Below the pieces are notes generated by a model. That model was not told where the DNA came from. It saw nothing but the letters and a program-made list of their open reading frames with translations, and did not search any database. The position numbers were made by a program, and so were the translations under genes. This document shows positions 46,085 through 54,473 of a stretch of DNA of 64,000 nucleotides, one piece after another; positions within the stretch are counted from its first letter, which is position 1; each line of letters starts with the position of its first letter. Source of the DNA: Legionella sp. W10-070. Lineage in GTDB: Bacteria > Pseudomonadota > Gammaproteobacteria > Legionellales > Legionellaceae. The DNA lies in the NCBI RefSeq assembly GCF_900640175.1, contig NZ_CAAAJC010000001.1, forward strand, positions 152,730 through 216,729. Direction: 5' to 3'.

Positions 46085-47488
46085 ATGGTACAAACTGTTG
46101 TGTCTAATTTCCACAAAACTGCCACAGATAACAAGGCACCAATAACTGAGCAATGGAAAAAATTTAAGCAGCAGTTAAATGGCATCCCTACTGGTCAAAT
46201 AGCCGTGATAAGTTTGCAAAGTCTAGATAAGAAAAAAATTGCTTTACCTGCGGATCAAATAGAGTCCTATATAAAGGATAACCCTGGCCTGGAAAAAACC
46301 GGGGATGGGCATACGGGGTTTGCTATGGCAAAAGCATTACATGCCCCCTTTGTTGTATTGCGCTCAGAGGGAAATCGCCGGGAAGCCAACCACGTCTTAT
46401 CGGGTCATCTGAAAGACAATAGTTTAATTGTAATCACCGGTCATGGCAGCCCTAATGGCAATACAATTTCAGGCAATTATGTTGATGCATTCGATGACTC
46501 TTCAGAACATAAACCTAATCATCAGATCAGGCGCGAACCTGCGGAGATAGTTAGTTCGTCAATGGAAGCAGGTTTAAAAGCAGGAGAGCACATAACTATC
46601 TTGCTTAGCATTTGTTATGGCGCTTTAGGTACTACAGGTGCAGACAACAGTTTTGCGCACAAATTAGCCAGAGAATTTGCCAAACATGGGGTCAGCACGA
46701 GCATCATTGCGAGTGATAAACCCGTACGACGCTTCGGATACCAGGCGATAAAAGAAGGTCAGTTGCACTTTAATAGCACAACAGGTATGGACAAAAAAGA
46801 CGTATGCCTGTTTTTTACGAAAGTGAATGAACCTGGCAACAATCCTGATATTGAGACGTTTAAGCCTGATGAAACAATTCAACTGTCAAGCAAAGGATTA
46901 CAATTTATTGACCCATACCATCCAGAACCTGAGTGTGACAAAGAGCCAACTCAACAAGAACTATTGAAAGCCGGGCAAAGCCAAAACCTTCCTTCTGATA
47001 AACAAGCCCCCAAATCCGAGGCAGAACTAAATTTTTATTCTCAACTGAGATTACTGAAGAATAAAATAGGCGATTTGAGTGATCGGAAAGATAAAGCAAA
47101 GGAAAATTTTTGGTCTAATGAGAGTATAGCCAGCTACTTCAAACTTCACCAGCTTGAAGAGGCTTATCAGGCAGCAAAAACTCTTCATGAGAAATTAACC
47201 GAAAAAGGGAAATTTTTCTTTAATGATCCCACCCCTAAAAACTATCAAGTTTTTAAAGGACAATGTGAAGACCACATCAAATCTGCACGCATTCGTCTCG
47301 AAGAACACAGAGGCTGGTCAGAGTTCCTGGGTAATCTTGCCTTGGGAATAGCAACTTTGGGACTTGGGTTATTAGTAAAAGGAGCTATAAACCTGGCGAA
47401 CAACCGCTCCTTCATTTTTTTCTGCAAGACAGACTCGGAAAGGAAATTAGATGGAATAATGGCAGCTATTGATTCAGCTTCCCCTTGA
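46085..47488 (+). CDS. Caspase-like (clan CD) putative cysteine protease, effector candidate
   Basis: About 467 residues from ATG 46085 (AAGAG eight bases before); GTG 46046 is an unsupported alternative. Residues 110-190 show the clan CD pattern: a hydrophobic strand running into His-Gly (LIVITGHGSPNG, His120), then a second hydrophobic strand ending in Cys (HITILLSICYGA, Cys177). Between them lies an acidic loop. The 290-430 region is helical and probably coiled coil, and residues about 425-450 include a hydrophobic stretch (LGIATLGLGLLVKGAI). No signal peptide. Fold and enzymatic role are inferred from the two motifs only. Confidence 0.6.
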   Translation: MVQTVVSNFHKTATDNKAPITEQWKKFKQQLNGIPTGQIAVISLQSLDKKKIALPADQIESYIKDNPGLEKTGDGHTGFAMAKALHAPFVVLRSEGNRREANHVLSGHLKDNSLIVITGHGSPNGNTISGNYVDAFDDSSEHKPNHQIRREPAEIVSSSMEAGLKAGEHITILLSICYGALGTTGADNSFAHKLAREFAKHGVSTSIIASDKPVRRFGYQAIKEGQLHFNSTTGMDKKDVCLFFTKVNEPGNNPDIETFKPDETIQLSSKGLQFIDPYHPEPECDKEPTQQELLKAGQSQNLPSDKQAPKSEAELNFYSQLRLLKNKIGDLSDRKDKAKENFWSNESIASYFKLHQLEEAYQAAKTLHEKLTEKGKFFFNDPTPKNYQVFKGQCEDHIKSARIRLEEHRGWSEFLGNLALGIATLGLGLLVKGAINLANNRSFIFFCKTDSERKLDGIMAAIDSASP

Positions 47489-47670
47489 GAGTTAATGTAG
47501 GAATTAAAGCCACACAAGCGTATGGTTCCCTGCAAGGAAAACTCACGTCAGACAGGTTGGGCTGAACCCCGCCTGCCTTCAGGAGCCATTGACCGTACCC
47601 TTGACTTGTTAATCCTTAATACAATAAATTAGCAGCTTGCCTAATGGCTTGCATCAATGTATATTAACCC

Positions 47671-47760
47671 TGCGCCGATTTGAAATTCAGCTTGCGGGCG
47701 CTCAGTGAACACTGTAAATACGGCTAAAGCGGATGTCCCTCCCCTTTGCCCGCATGCTGC
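47671..47760 (+). ncRNA. Candidate SAM-II-like riboswitch in the metNIQ leader
   Basis: The leader contains GCGCC (47672-47676) pairing with GGCGC (47697-47701), with GATTT just inside the first arm, then a small hairpin (CAGTG-AA-CACTG, 47703-47714), then TAAATACGGCTAAAGCGG. This order (P1, GAUUU, then UAAAU...GCUAAA) matches the SAM-II pseudoknot as I remember it, apart from the inserted hairpin. A competing 12-base stem (47688-47699 with 47748-47759, one mismatch) could form the off or on state just before metN. The location before a methionine transporter fits. Ligand and class need confirmation. Confidence 0.62.
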
Positions 47761-47781
47761 CACTCTTCAGGTTTTTATGTG

Positions 47782-48807
47782 ATGATTGAATTAAACGGGT
47801 TAAACAAATCCTACGCAGCCACAGTTGCCTTGCGTAATGTTAATTTATTTATCCAGGAAGGTGAGATTTTTGGCATAATTGGCAGAAGTGGAGCCGGTAA
47901 ATCAACCTTGCTACGCTGCATCAACTTACTTGAGTATCCCGACACAGGGGAAGTCATTATCGATAATGAAAATATCACCACACTTTCTGCCAGCCGCCTG
48001 CGTAAGGCACGTTATAAAATGGCGATGATTTTCCAACACTTTAATCTGTTAAGCTCTAAAACAGTCTATGACAACATAGCTCTTCCCATGCAGATACAGG
48101 GGATACCTGAGCCAGATATCAAGGCTAAAATTGATGAGTTATTACCTTTAGTCGAGCTTGAGGAAAAAATAAATTTTTACCCGGCACAACTTAGCGGCGG
48201 CCAAAAGCAGCGCGTTGCAATAGCCCGTGCATTAAGCTGTTCGCCTAAAATCCTGCTTTGCGATGAGGCTACCTCCGCCCTGGATCCTGAAACCACAGGC
48301 TCCATCCTGGAATTACTTAAAAAAATTAATGACCTCTATGGAATTACAATTGTACTAATCACCCACGAGATGGAGGTAGTAAAGCGAATCTGTCATCGAT
48401 TGGCGGTTATGGAGGCTGGAGAAATTACCGAAACAACAGCCTTATCCAATGTTCTGAATAAAAAAGACAGTCAGGCCCGCAGCATGCTCTATAGCCAACT
48501 AAGCCCCAAATTACCTGCATGCCTGAACCATAGCTTATCACCTATACCCAATAACAAACCATTGTTACGCCTGCTATTTCAGGGCGAGAATGCGACCGTC
48601 CCTTTTATCAGCCAAGCCAGTCGAGAGTTGAATCTGGACATTAATATTCTACTCGCCAATATCGATCGGTTTGATATGATCACATGCGGCGTACTGATCG
48701 TTGAATTATCAGCAGACAGTACGTTGTTGGACTTGTTTATCAAGCGTTGTGAAAAATCCAATTTAACCGTGGAGATTCTAGGTTATGTCACTGACGATGC
48801 TTTATGA
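47782..48807 (+). CDS. metN: Methionine ABC transporter ATP-binding protein MetN
   Basis: About 341 residues from ATG 47782. It has Walker A ([14 protein letters not shown]), signature ([15 protein letters not shown]), Walker B ([15 protein letters not shown]) and a C-terminal NIL/ACT-like domain (residues about 260-341) that in MetN senses methionine. It powers uptake of methionine with MetI and MetQ. It overlaps metI by 23 bases. The start is in weak ribosome-site context behind the structured leader described separately, which suggests control at translation. Confidence 0.94.
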   Translation: MIELNGLNKSYAATVALRNVNLFIQEGEIFGIIGRSGAGKSTLLRCINLLEYPDTGEVIIDNENITTLSASRLRKARYKMAMIFQHFNLLSSKTVYDNIALPMQIQGIPEPDIKAKIDELLPLVELEEKINFYPAQLSGGQKQRVAIARALSCSPKILLCDEATSALDPETTGSILELLKKINDLYGITIVLITHEMEVVKRICHRLAVMEAGEITETTALSNVLNKKDSQARSMLYSQLSPKLPACLNHSLSPIPNNKPLLRLLFQGENATVPFISQASRELNLDINILLANIDRFDMITCGVLIVELSADSTLLDLFIKRCEKSNLTVEILGYVTDDAL

Positions 48808-49432
48808 TTTATTAATAGCCAGCGGTGAAACCCTATATATGGTTATCGCCAGTACCCTATTTGCCGTTTTACTGGGTTTACCGCTAGGTACCCTTCTTTT
48901 TACCAATAATAAGATAAAGCCGTACCCTGGCATCAGTCGCTTAATCTCTGGCTTTATTAACATTACCCGCTCCATCCCCTTTATTATCTTGCTGGTAGCG
49001 CTCATCCCCTTTACCCGTCTGCTGGTAGGCACATCCATTGGTATTCACGCCGCCATGGTTCCCCTCACTCTGGGAGCAACGCCCTTTTTTGCCCGTCTGG
49101 TCGATAATGTTTACCAGGGAATCCCTAATGGCTTAATTGAAGCTGGATTTTCTATGGGCAGCAATACCTGGCAAATGATCCGCCATATTTTATTACCTGA
49201 GGCTTTCCCGGCTTTGATACAGGCAACCACTGTCACTGCTATCACTTTGGTTAATTATTCTGCTATGGCCGGTACCGTTGGGGGCGGGGGGTTAGGCGAT
49301 CTGGCAATTCGTTATGGTTATCAGCGATTTAACCTGATGGTAATGCTTGCCACAATCGTGGTGCTTATTGTTATCGTGCAATTACTGCAAATGGGCGGCG
49401 ATCGCCTCGCACAGCGCTTCTCGCATACTTAA
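48785..49432 (+). CDS. metI: Methionine ABC transporter permease MetI
   Basis: A 215-residue permease with five membrane helices and the BPD-type EAA loop ([20 protein letters not shown]), followed by [38 protein letters not shown] is characteristic of MetI. It begins within the end of metN and is followed after 18 bases by metQ (AAAGGAGAC site). Confidence 0.95.
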   Translation: MSLTMLYDLLIASGETLYMVIASTLFAVLLGLPLGTLLFTNNKIKPYPGISRLISGFINITRSIPFIILLVALIPFTRLLVGTSIGIHAAMVPLTLGATPFFARLVDNVYQGIPNGLIEAGFSMGSNTWQMIRHILLPEAFPALIQATTVTAITLVNYSAMAGTVGGGGLGDLAIRYGYQRFNLMVMLATIVVLIVIVQLLQMGGDRLAQRFSHT

Positions 49433-49450
49433 TAAAGGAGACAATAATTA

Positions 49451-50227
49451 ATGCGTATTCTTAGCTTGTTTATATTCATTATCAGCCTGGTTGCTTGCAG
49501 CAAACCTTCGCCAAATACCTTAACTATTGGCACAATTGCAGGCCCTGAGACTGACTTGGTTGAAGTGGCCAAAGAAGTAGCCAGCAAACAATACGGGTTG
49601 GAAATCAAAATCGTAGAATTTAATGATTATAATCTGCCAAACGAAGCATTGGACGATGGCAGTCTGGATGCGAATGTATATCAACATTTACCTTATCTGC
49701 AAGCAGCAGTGAAAGCTCACCATTACAATATCGAACCTATAGGCAAAACCTTTGTCTTCCCTGCCGCTATTTATTCAGCCAGGTACAAGTCGCTATCTCA
49801 ACTACCCGATAAGGCTATCATCGCCATACCCAACGATCCCAGTAATGAAGCACGAGCCTTGTTGCTCCTGAAGAAGGCCGGGCTGATAAGCTTGAAAACC
49901 AAAGACGCCTCTTCGGTTGCTGATATTGCCGCCAATCCAAAGCACCTCTATATCAAAGAACTGGATGCCGCCCAGCTGCCAAGGGTTTTAGCAGACGTTG
50001 ATGCAGCCGTTATTAATACCACCTTTGCAATTCCTGCAGGCTTAAGCCCCTCTCGCGATGCAATTTATATGGAAAGCAAGGATTCCCCTTATGCTAATTT
50101 AATCGTTATTCGTAAGAACAGTAATAAAAAGCCCCAGCTTGAGCAATTTGTCAAGGCGTTTAATTCACAGGAAGTTAAAGACAAAGCTAAAGAGCTATTT
50201 GGCGATGCAGCTATACCAGCCTGGTAG
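49451..50227 (+). CDS. metQ: Methionine-binding lipoprotein MetQ
   Basis: A 258-residue lipoprotein with lipobox LVAC (Cys16), then a NlpA/MetQ fold: LTIGTIAGPETDLVEVAKEV, KIVEFNDYNLPNEALDDGSL, and DANVYQHLPYLQ. It delivers D- or L-methionine to MetNI at the inner membrane. It closes the metNIQ operon and is followed by a strong hairpin. Length agrees with E. coli MetQ (271). Confidence 0.94.
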   Translation: MRILSLFIFIISLVACSKPSPNTLTIGTIAGPETDLVEVAKEVASKQYGLEIKIVEFNDYNLPNEALDDGSLDANVYQHLPYLQAAVKAHHYNIEPIGKTFVFPAAIYSARYKSLSQLPDKAIIAIPNDPSNEARALLLLKKAGLISLKTKDASSVADIAANPKHLYIKELDAAQLPRVLADVDAAVINTTFAIPAGLSPSRDAIYMESKDSPYANLIVIRKNSNKKPQLEQFVKAFNSQEVKDKAKELFGDAAIPAW

Positions 50228-50241
50228 AGTCAAATACCCTA

Positions 50242-50276
50242 TAGGTTGTTAACCTGTCATAGTGGTTAACAACCTA
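50242..50276. terminator. Hairpin after metQ
   Basis: Thirteen-base perfect arms (TAGGTTGTTAACC / GGTTAACAACCTA) with a nine-base loop, beginning 14 bases after the metQ stop. No T-run follows directly, so it may act as a terminator or stabilise the 3' end. Confidence 0.55.
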
Positions 50277-50334
50277 ACAATTCCTGATAAAATAAACAGC
50301 AATATTTATAATATACATTTTTGCAGGTGAGCCC

Positions 50335-51210
50335 ATGCCAATTAAAACGAAACTTTCTACTATCCACCAAATGGCATTATTGGTGAATTCTATGGAAAAT
50401 TCTTTTGGACTATTAGCAAGAATGCTTGAGGTTGATGAAAAAGAATTAGAAATTTCTCTATCAAGATACCTTAAGGTAGAAGATAAAAATCAAATATTAA
50501 TAAACTTGTGTAAAAGAAACGAGGCTTCGTTTGGTAAAGAATATAAGTGGCCACTACAAACAATCCTTCTTCGTCGTTTGACTTTTTCAGATGTTCATCA
50601 TGCGTTTACAGGGGATAAGCGAGTAAATAAAGCCAGTACTTTGCTTGGTGTATGCCCAAGCTCGTTAACGGATCAGCTGAAAAAATATAACTTACAAGCA
50701 AATAATTTAGCAAGGATGAGTATTGCTGAGGCCAGAGCCGAATTTAAAGGGGATTATGATAAGGCACTGAAATCCCGACGTAATCAATCTGTCAATTTAG
50801 CCAGGAAACCTAAATCCAAGAGTAAAGTATTTTCCTCACCGTTACATAAAATCAGCCATCCAGAGAAAAATCCAGCAGCTGGGGTGAAGAGAAGAAAGGT
50901 AGTCACTGAGGATTTACCTCCATTCCCACCAATAGAAAATTTCAATAGCTTGTACAATTTTCTTGATACCCTGACCTCTCAAGACCCCGCTTCAAATTCT
51001 AAAATCATGCAAATAAAGGATACCGATGGCCTGTGCGATTTTCTTGATACCCTGACCTCTCAAAAGACTGCTTCAAATATTGAACAGACTAAAGAGCCTG
51101 CTAAAAATCAAGCTTTTCCTTCCGCCTGGTTTCAATTTTTTCCACCCCCATCCCCGATATCTATCAGTGAAGAAGAGAAAACCCCAACTGAAACTAATGG
51201 GCCGGGCTAA
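50335..51210 (+). CDS. Hypothetical protein with HTH-like segments and a duplicated motif
   Basis: A 291-residue hydrophilic protein. The segment VNKASTLLGVCPSSLTDQLKKYNL (within residues about 97-120) reads like a Fis/NtrC-type helix-turn-helix, and NSFGLLARMLEVDEKELEIS near residues 21-40 looks like a second, weaker one. The middle is basic with NLARKPKSKSKVF and VKRRKVV, resembling nuclear localisation signals. The C-terminal third carries FLDTLTSQ twice and ends proline-rich. A TATAAT lies upstream near 50311. The combination could suit a nucleus-targeted effector or a simple regulator; neither is proven. Confidence 0.5.
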   Translation: MPIKTKLSTIHQMALLVNSMENSFGLLARMLEVDEKELEISLSRYLKVEDKNQILINLCKRNEASFGKEYKWPLQTILLRRLTFSDVHHAFTGDKRVNKASTLLGVCPSSLTDQLKKYNLQANNLARMSIAEARAEFKGDYDKALKSRRNQSVNLARKPKSKSKVFSSPLHKISHPEKNPAAGVKRRKVVTEDLPPFPPIENFNSLYNFLDTLTSQDPASNSKIMQIKDTDGLCDFLDTLTSQKTASNIEQTKEPAKNQAFPSAWFQFFPPPSPISISEEEKTPTETNGPG

Positions 51211-51277
51211 TCTCATTTCAGAAGCCCGTAAAAAACTTGTGCGGCATAAAAAATGTTGTCGTTTTGTTTTAAATTTG

Positions 51278-51310
51278 CTTAATTATAACGTAAGAATTTA
51301 ATGTTATAAT
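51278..51310 (+). promoter_or_regulatory. PmrA-box-like pair and -10 element upstream of the 51341 gene
   Basis: CTTAATTAT (51278-51286) and TTTAATGTT (51297-51305) each differ little from the Legionella PmrA half-site cTTAATatT. TATAAT follows at 51305-51310, 30 bases before the ATG, where an activator-dependent promoter would place its -10. PmrA control is inferred by similarity. Confidence 0.45.
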
Positions 51311-51340
51311 TTATCTAACCGGTTTTAAAGGGGGAACGTT

Positions 51341-52819
51341 ATGTCGTCTCTTTGGGATAGACCCATATTGCGTAGTTTCAGAACATCTAAAGATATTAAT
51401 AAATATTTTAGCCATGAAGCACAGGAAAAATTCTTTGCTGATTATCGAAAAAGTGTAAACCTCGATAAGGGGCTTTCTGGTACCCAGAGCTTTGAAACCT
51501 ATAACCAGAATCGTATTTCAGCTATGAATGGTTTTTCTTCCCTAAAGGACGACAAGGGCAATGCTGTTCTCAAAGCACCCGATGGCACCTCTTTTGCCGA
51601 TGCCTTTAAACCATCAACAACTGATTCAGAGCAAATAAAAAACTCGAAAGAAGCGGTTGCCAATGCTTTGGAAAATGCATTAAAGGAAATTCCTGATACT
51701 CCAGGATCAGCTGCTTCTCCGGCAGTTCCTGGCACTGAAACTAAAAGAAAAGAGTATCAAAAAAACCTGGAAGTCATTAACAATGCATTAAAAAAGACGC
51801 CCCCCGAATTCGATCCTCATAAGATTGTTGGTTTTCTGCATATAACAAAAGCCGAAGCCGTTGACGCAATTAAAGCCCAACAGCAACATGAAAAAACCCA
51901 GCTGGCCGCATTATTTAAAGACCCTGAATTTACTAATAATTTAACAGCCAGTTTGGGAGTCAGCACTGATCCTGCCCAATCGAAAGTCGAGCTGGAAAAG
52001 ATTAGGCAGGATATGACAAACGCATTGGAAAGCTCCCATCAAAAAAACCTGAAAGCGTTTGAGGATTCCTTTAATAAAAGTCTGGCTGATATCCACCGTG
52101 CCGCACAGCGGGAAAGGGATCGTATTACCTATCTGGCAGCCATGTATGAACACAATAAGGATATGCGGGCAGCAATAGAAAGAGAGGCCAGAAAGCACCC
52201 GGCAGATCCTGCCCCCAGCATTCAGTATAATATGGATAAAGGGAAAATTAGCTTAAGAAACGTTAAAGTAGAAAATTTGGATACCATCCAAACCATAACC
52301 GGTATGAAAGTAAACTATAGCGACGGCGAATTTTCTATTGGGTCAAGCAGAATAGAATTCCTTAAAAGTTTTTTCAGCCGCCATAAGCGAATGGAATATC
52401 AGGCTCAAAGTCTGGCCGAAGCAGTCAGAGCCTGTGGTCATGACAGTATTGAGATGAAAGCAAATCATGATCATGATCCCAAAAAAGCGGAAGAAGCAGG
52501 GCGAGTTATGTATGAGGCAGCGATTAACGCAGGCTTCGACCCCAAGAAAATCACCATCATCGTCAATGGTAAACAAATGAGCGATAAATATGATCCTAAA
52601 ACGGGTGAAGTTACCACCCCTGGTGAATTATTCAAAGGGGAAAGTGCCCGTTATGCTCGTACACAACGCATAGCAAGCGAAATAAAACAATATAACGAAG
52701 CAGTATTCAAGCCAAGTGCCCAACAGCAGTCTGCTCTAAAGCAAGAGCTTAAGGGTATGCGCGAAAGCGCTAAGCCTGCACCAGCCCCACAACCTGGCAA
52801 TACATTAGGTAACACTTGA
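51341..52819 (+). CDS. Large hypothetical protein, effector candidate with a possible LPD7-like domain
   Basis: A 492-residue soluble protein without signal peptide. Residues about 175-290 are coiled coil (KAEAVDAIKAQQQHEKTQLA through DRITYLAAMYEHNKDMRAAI). Residues 350-425 (YQAQSLAEAVRACGHDSIEM, ...MYEAAINAGFDPKKITIIVN) alternate helices and strands in the way of the LPD7 domain found in some Legionella effectors; this is a weak resemblance from memory. The C-terminus is Pro/Ala-rich. The PmrA-like promoter and GGGGGAACG ribosome site support real expression. Function unknown. Confidence 0.55.
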   Translation: MSSLWDRPILRSFRTSKDINKYFSHEAQEKFFADYRKSVNLDKGLSGTQSFETYNQNRISAMNGFSSLKDDKGNAVLKAPDGTSFADAFKPSTTDSEQIKNSKEAVANALENALKEIPDTPGSAASPAVPGTETKRKEYQKNLEVINNALKKTPPEFDPHKIVGFLHITKAEAVDAIKAQQQHEKTQLAALFKDPEFTNNLTASLGVSTDPAQSKVELEKIRQDMTNALESSHQKNLKAFEDSFNKSLADIHRAAQRERDRITYLAAMYEHNKDMRAAIEREARKHPADPAPSIQYNMDKGKISLRNVKVENLDTIQTITGMKVNYSDGEFSIGSSRIEFLKSFFSRHKRMEYQAQSLAEAVRACGHDSIEMKANHDHDPKKAEEAGRVMYEAAINAGFDPKKITIIVNGKQMSDKYDPKTGEVTTPGELFKGESARYARTQRIASEIKQYNEAVFKPSAQQQSALKQELKGMRESAKPAPAPQPGNTLGNT

Positions 52820-52844
52820 AATTTCAATATTATTATGTCTAAAA

Positions 52845-52871
52845 AATTCCACTGTTTTTGACAGTGGAATT
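52845..52871. terminator. Hairpin after the 51341 gene
   Basis: Perfect 10-base arms AATTCCACTG / CAGTGGAATT with a seven-base T-rich loop, 25 bases after the stop. Likely a terminator, although no clean T-run follows. Confidence 0.6.
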
Positions 52872-52937
52872 CTGTTATTGTCAAAAAAGCCCAAGTTGTT
52901 TTTTATGGAATTAAATACTCGGTACAGGGAGAAGACG

Positions 52938-53111
52938 ATGGCTATTCGACGTTTTGATGACTTCGAGACAGAACTTGAAGATTACCTTGAATCACAAGAC
53001 AGCGTCAATGAAACAGGCTTATGTACCAAACTGGAAAGGCGCCGGCGCATCGAAGAGCTTTTTGAGGAAAAACGCTTAAGAAAAGAGTTGGACGAATTTG
53101 ATTTAATTTAA
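52938..53111 (+). CDS. Small PA3496-family protein
   Basis: A 57-residue charged protein starting at ATG 52938 with AGGGAGAAG eight bases upstream; the frame is open further up but has no good site there. RRRIEELFEEKRLRKELDEF at the C-terminus is the conserved motif of a small gammaproteobacterial family (PA3496-like), described as possibly linked to envelope integrity. No membrane segment. Monocistronic, converging with rsmJ. Confidence 0.7.
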   Translation: MAIRRFDDFETELEDYLESQDSVNETGLCTKLERRRRIEELFEEKRLRKELDEFDLI

Positions 53112-53116
53112 TTACA

Positions 53117-53204
53117 ATCTTTTGTTCCTGCTTCCCAAGTTCTCATAGCATACCGTTAAACGCCAATGCATCTGCATACTGGATAAAGTTCAGGAACAAA
53201 AGAT
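53117..53204. repeat. Inverted repeat between convergent genes
   Basis: Fourteen-base perfect arms (ATCTTTTGTTCCTG at 53117-53130 and its complement at 53191-53204) separated by 60 bases. The right arm touches the rsmJ stop codon. It fills the intergenic gap and could stop transcription from both sides. Confidence 0.6.
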
Positions 53205-53938
53205 CAATCGCCTCCCCTGTCCACAGGGATGTAAACATCAAAACGTACGGTTTTTCCCTCTATGGAAAAATCCGGAGGCAATAAAGGCTTGTACCCCTGG
53301 GGCCATTTAACTACCACTCTTTTGCTCACCCTTGCTTTTGCTAGTACTAAAAGCTCAAGGGAGTCATCTTGCCTGTCAATAAGCTTTTGTAATACCTGCA
53401 TATCCTTCTTCACCAAAGCCGATTTTTGTCTCTCCGGATGCATGGGATCAATATAAATTACGTCAGGATAATCCTGGGGAGCCAGGTTGTGGAGAAAATC
53501 CAGAGCATTGCAAGGATGTAATTGCAACTGTAGTGACTTCTTTGAAGAGTCATCACGCCGCATCAATGCATCAGCAAGCAAAGCAGCCATGATTGGCTGT
53601 CGCTCCAACATGATCACTTCAGCGCCAAAACTTGCAAGCACTGCAGCATCACGCCCCCAACCTGCTGTAGCATCAATAATACGGAGTCCTTTCGTCGGCT
53701 TACACGCCCTGATGAGTCCTTGCTTTTTTCCTGCATCACGGCGTTTTTGCCAGGTTTGTCGTGAGAAATCCGCGTATAAAGGCGAAAACCCATTAATCTT
53801 GAGAACAACCCTGTCCGCTGTCACCAGCAGTCGATCTTTGGCCTGATTATCAAGTCTTAGCCCCAATTGCTTTGCAAGCTGTTGTGCTTTCCCAACCTGA
53901 GCGGCACTTTCATAACCAATCGCAATAGAATCATTCAT
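53204..53938 (-). CDS. rsmJ: 16S rRNA (guanine1516-N2)-methyltransferase RsmJ
   Basis: About 244 residues from ATG 53938, which overlaps the gmhB end by eight bases; a longer frame reaches 53992 but would cover 62 bases of gmhB. RsmJ features are LRIIDATAGWGRDAAVLASFGA (SAM motif I), VIMLERQPIMAALLADAL, and the catalytic-side YIDPMHPERQKSALVKKDMQ. It methylates G1516 of 16S rRNA. Size matches the E. coli protein (250). Confidence 0.93.
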   Translation of the reverse strand: MNDSIAIGYESAAQVGKAQQLAKQLGLRLDNQAKDRLLVTADRVVLKINGFSPLYADFSRQTWQKRRDAGKKQGLIRACKPTKGLRIIDATAGWGRDAAVLASFGAEVIMLERQPIMAALLADALMRRDDSSKKSLQLQLHPCNALDFLHNLAPQDYPDVIYIDPMHPERQKSALVKKDMQVLQKLIDRQDDSLELLVLAKARVSKRVVVKWPQGYKPLLPPDFSIEGKTVRFDVYIPVDRGGD

Positions 53939-54473
53939 GGTAAACCAGCAAGGAATCAATGCACTGCGCCAAAGAGGTAAATACAGGGACATGGGGATAT
54001 TGCCGCAGGGCTTGCCTATCTGTCATCGGCGAAAGCACCATCATCGGTGTGGCGCCAACAGCCTCTGCTGCCTGGATGTCAGACACCCTGTCACCAACAA
54101 AAGGCACTCCCTCAAAAGAAGAACATCCCAAACGCTCAGCAAGGGCCTTTAGCATGCCAGGTTGGGGTTTTCGGCAAAGACAACCAGCATCCGGCAAGTG
54201 AACACAGTACTCAATAGCTTCAATCTCACCTCCTGCTGCCCTTACGGCTGACATCAATTTTTCATGAATTGCTGCAAGATCACGCTCAGTATAATAGCCT
54301 CTGGATACCCCGGACTGATTAGTAGCTACCCCTATACGATAGCCCGCCTTGGTCAGACGAACCAACGCATCAATGCTGCCAGGCAGAAGGATAAACTCAT
54401 CAACCGATTTGATATAATGGAGAGAGTCCTGATTAATAACTCCATCCCTGTCCAGAAGAATAACCTTATTCAT
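53931..54473 (-). CDS. gmhB: D-glycero-beta-D-manno-heptose 1,7-bisphosphate 7-phosphatase GmhB
   Basis: A 180-residue HAD phosphatase of ADP-heptose synthesis for LPS core. The HAD nucleophile motif is ILLDRDGVINQDS, followed by GVATNQSGVSRGYYTE and the zinc loop CVHLPDAGCLCRKPQPGML that marks GmhB. The C-terminal VPFVGDRVSDIQAAEA is motif IV. Coupled to glyS by a four-base overlap. Confidence 0.94.
   Translation of the reverse strand: MNKVILLDRDGVINQDSLHYIKSVDEFILLPGSIDALVRLTKAGYRIGVATNQSGVSRGYYTERDLAAIHEKLMSAVRAAGGEIEAIEYCVHLPDAGCLCRKPQPGMLKALAERLGCSSFEGVPFVGDRVSDIQAAEAVGATPMMVLSPMTDRQALRQYPHVPVFTSLAQCIDSLLVYHE

Noticed and set aside
53487..53846. 119-codon plus-strand frame opposite rsmJ
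   Set aside because: Antisense to a conserved methyltransferase, with cysteine- and serine-rich composition typical of shadow frames.
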